From Hyphomicrobiales bacterium (GTDB lineage: Bacteria > Pseudomonadota > Alphaproteobacteria > Rhizobiales > Xanthobacteraceae), in the NCBI GenBank assembly GCA_023266695.1, contig JAHFPO010000044.1:2061-15115 (forward strand): a stretch of DNA of 13,055 nucleotides, read 5' to 3'. Within the stretch, counting starts at the first letter, position 1. The number at the start of each line of letters is the position of its first letter. Shown here piece by piece: positions 12,081 through 13,055 of this stretch. Under the pieces are notes generated by a model. It was not told the origin of the DNA. It saw only the letters and a program-made list of their open reading frames with translations, and did not search any database. A program made the position numbers and the translations under genes.

Positions 12081-12288
12081 GGTGGGCTTGAGCGACGCAT
12101 TCGCGCCGGTTCCTGAAAAACGCGGCCTCTATCGGGCGAAGGCGCGGCTGCTACCAGTCGGCGCGGTGAAGCCGGCCGCGGCCGGCGCGCGCGTCGCCTG
12201 AGGCAATCACCTCGCAACTCCATCTGCCGATAGTGCTCGTCGGCCGGAGTCGCGGTCGTGTCTCAGGTTGAGGAATGTCCGCGTTGTG
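12081..12288 (+). repeat. Direct repeat, copy B: diverged cheR 3' end plus downstream DNA
   Basis: The 208-bp partner of 10597-10805, displaced by 1484 bp in the same orientation. It keeps the same stop codon position and the same downstream block (GGCAATC, CTCGCAACTCCATCTG, TGCTCGTCGG, AATGTCCGCGTTGTG). Alignment is ungapped through the coding part; a single 1-nt gap occurs near 12254. Similarity cannot be followed upstream beyond about 12063, close to the deacylase stop. Confidence 0.93.
12082..12201 (+). pseudogene. cheR: 5'-truncated cheR remnant (last 39 codons)
   Basis: In frame with its own TGA (12199-12201), this encodes 39 residues matching CheR residues 249-287, with 30 identical: VGLSDAFAPVPEKRGLYR, then a changed Lys/Pro region, then VKPAAAGARVA. 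There is no start codon, catalytic fold or ribosome site, so it cannot make a methyltransferase. The reading frame is not interrupted, but the piece is too short to judge selection. It lies just downstream of the deacylase gene. It marks the far edge of the inserted DNA and may come from a related cheR rather than a copy of the local one. Confidence 0.85.
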
Positions 12289-12302
12289 CCAGAAGCGGTC
12301 AT
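12275..12302. repeat. ATGTCCGC-type palindrome, copy 2
   Basis: ATGTCCGC (12275-12282) and GCGGTCAT (12295-12302) form an 8-bp inverted repeat with one mismatch. Translated from the ATG it gives MSALCQKRSS followed by a stop, closer than copy 1 to the MSALxQKRTS form I recall from rhizobial intergenic elements. The left arm is in repeat B; the right arm lies beyond the repeat boundary, so the two palindromes differ on their right sides. Confidence 0.5.
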
Positions 12303-12482
12303 CCTGACCAATTCAATTGCTGGCCGTCAGCAACATCACCCCAACTGCTGCAGACTTGCACGGCAACGGGCCAAATCGGCGGATCAAACGTCGTTTGGGA
12401 CGCCGGGGACGACGGAAACGCCGGGAGCTCTGCGCAGCCCGCCTATGGCTTCTTGGGAACCCCGCCGTCTATAGCCCTTTTG

Positions 12483-12530
12483 GACCATTGCTTATCAAAT
12501 GCTTATCAAATAATTGATGGTCTAAACCAT
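12483..12530. promoter_or_regulatory. AT-rich repeat cluster upstream of ctaB
   Basis: Two perfect tandem copies of TGCTTATCAAA (12489-12510) are enclosed by an inverted pair GACCAT (12483-12488) and ATGGTC (12517-12522), and ATGG/CCAT pair again to 12530. The patch is strikingly AT-rich for this DNA and is 109-156 bp before the ctaB start. It could be an operator and promoter region, though no good -35/-10 pair stands out. Confidence 0.35.
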
Positions 12531-12638
12531 TCCAGAGTTCATCTGGAGAATGTCGGTCAAAACTGGGTCACTCTTCGCACCCAGTCCGGGGCGGAGAAAG
12601 CAATGACGAATCCGACCGGCTGACAACGGGAGACATCC

Positions 12639-13055
12639 ATGCTCGCCGCGATTCGCATGACCTGCTCGCTCCTGAAGCTCAGGATCGGCATTGCGATCGC
12701 GGCGAGCGCGCTGGCCGGGATGGCGGCGGCTAAAGGCCCTGCCATCTCGGTCGCGCAAGCCTCGGCCTTGGCACTTGCGGTGCTTGGAGCATCAGGCGCT
12801 GCGGGTGCGTTCAACCACTACTACGAGCGCGATCTTGACCGGGAGATGCGGCGAACCCGGTCCCGCCCGTTCGCCAGCGGCGCGTTTCAGCCAAGCCTGT
12901 GGTGGCCAATCTCGTTCCTTGCCTTGCTCGTCGTCTCGCTCGCGTTGGCGGCGGCAGCGAATGGGCTTGTGTCATCGCTCCTCGTTTTTCTCGGGTCCTT
13001 CACCTATGGCGTCGTCTACACGGTGTGGCTCAAGCGCCGAAGTGCCTGGAACATC
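12639..13055 (+). CDS. ctaB: UbiA-family prenyltransferase, probably protoheme IX farnesyltransferase (heme O synthase), N-terminal part
   Basis: The first 139 codons run off the right edge. A first membrane helix (LLKLRIGIAIAASALAG) is followed by a second hydrophobic segment and then NHYYERDLDREMRRTRSRPF (59-78). This is the Asp-rich prenyl-diphosphate binding motif of the UbiA superfamily, with N59, E63 and D67 as likely metal ligands and the R-T-x-x-R-P-F extension typical of heme O synthases. The last residues YTVWLKRRSAWNI also match that branch. Heme O synthase attaches farnesyl to heme B in the inner membrane for heme-copper oxidases. The ATG has GGGAG 7 nt upstream. No cytochrome oxidase gene is in view, so an alternative UbiA function is possible. 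It lies right after the cheR-tail repeat region. Confidence 0.82.
   Translation, partial: MLAAIRMTCSLLKLRIGIAIAASALAGMAAAKGPAISVAQASALALAVLGASGAAGAFNHYYERDLDREMRRTRSRPFASGAFQPSLWWPISFLALLVVSLALAAAANGLVSSLLVFLGSFTYGVVYTVWLKRRSAWNI

Larger units (their letters stand above)
12063..12638. other. 576-bp non-coding stretch between the deacylase gene and ctaB
   Basis: No believable gene. The first ~225 bp are repeat copy B, including a truncated cheR tail and the second ATGTCCGC palindrome. Further on is a CAAACG-T-CGTTTG dyad (12385-12397), then an AT-rich patch (12468-12535) with a tandem 11-mer and GACCAT/ATGGTC inverted repeats. The final part carries the ctaB ribosome site. A frame beginning GTG at 12258 starts in the repeat and has no recognisable domain. 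Confidence 0.7.

Noticed and set aside
12258..12623. 121-codon plus-strand open frame before ctaB
   Set aside because: It starts with GTG inside repeat B, has no ribosome site or domain, and spans AT-rich repeats. It is more likely non-coding leader DNA.
10718..12638. Insertion sequence or transposon explaining the repeats
   Set aside because: No transposase, integrase or terminal inverted repeats are visible between the copies, and the direct repeats are over 200 bp and contain chromosomal gene sequence, unlike target-site duplications.
1..13055. CRISPR array, rRNA, complete tRNA or riboswitch
   Set aside because: No regularly spaced repeats and no recognisable RNA gene cores were found on reading both strands; only a 23-nt tRNA-like 3' end was seen.

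Overview
The window looks like a high-GC chromosome segment from an alphaproteobacterium, most likely in the Hyphomicrobiales. This rests on a ChpT histidine phosphotransferase, a DUF1134/EipA-type envelope protein, a membrane-anchored coiled-coil protein of a form I associate with this order, CtrA-like TTAAC sites, and intergenic MSALxQKR-type palindromes. No RNA operon, CRISPR array or intact transposase was found. The genus cannot be fixed from the sequence.

Left part (1-4258): the 3' end of a molybdenum hydroxylase large subunit (+); a convergent coiled-coil membrane protein (-); a secreted DUF1134/EipA-like protein (-); a divergent exported YHS-domain protein (+); and a CysQ/inositol-monophosphatase family phosphatase (-) that ends 3 nt from the YHS gene.

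Central part (4363-10717): chpT followed by a compact chemotaxis operon, cheA-cheW-cheY-cheB-cheR. CheA is an 882-residue hybrid kinase with two CheW-like domains and a C-terminal receiver. cheA-cheW and cheW-cheY are each separated by 22 nt, and cheB and cheR overlap by four bases (GTGA). A near-complete CtrA-type site lies about 90 bp before cheA. Beside chpT, whose product passes phosphate to CtrA in the CckA-ChpT-CtrA pathway, this suggests a link between cell-cycle control and taxis. No receptor gene or cheD is present in the window.

Right part (10718-13055): the most unusual stretch. The last ~120 bp of cheR plus ~88 bp of downstream DNA (10597-10805) recur in direct orientation at 12081-12288, about 87% identical. 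Between the copies lie a 4-TM SPW-repeat protein gene and a YbaK/EbsC-type aminoacyl-tRNA deacylase gene. The second copy is a 5'-truncated cheR tail with no start. This layout fits integration of foreign DNA through a short homologous cheR segment, followed by divergence or acquired from a diverged relative. Both copies end in an ATGTCCGC-type palindrome, and a sequence with the geometry of a tRNA 3' end lies just inside the insert. The window ends inside a UbiA-family prenyltransferase, probably heme O synthase (ctaB), preceded by a 576-bp non-coding stretch.
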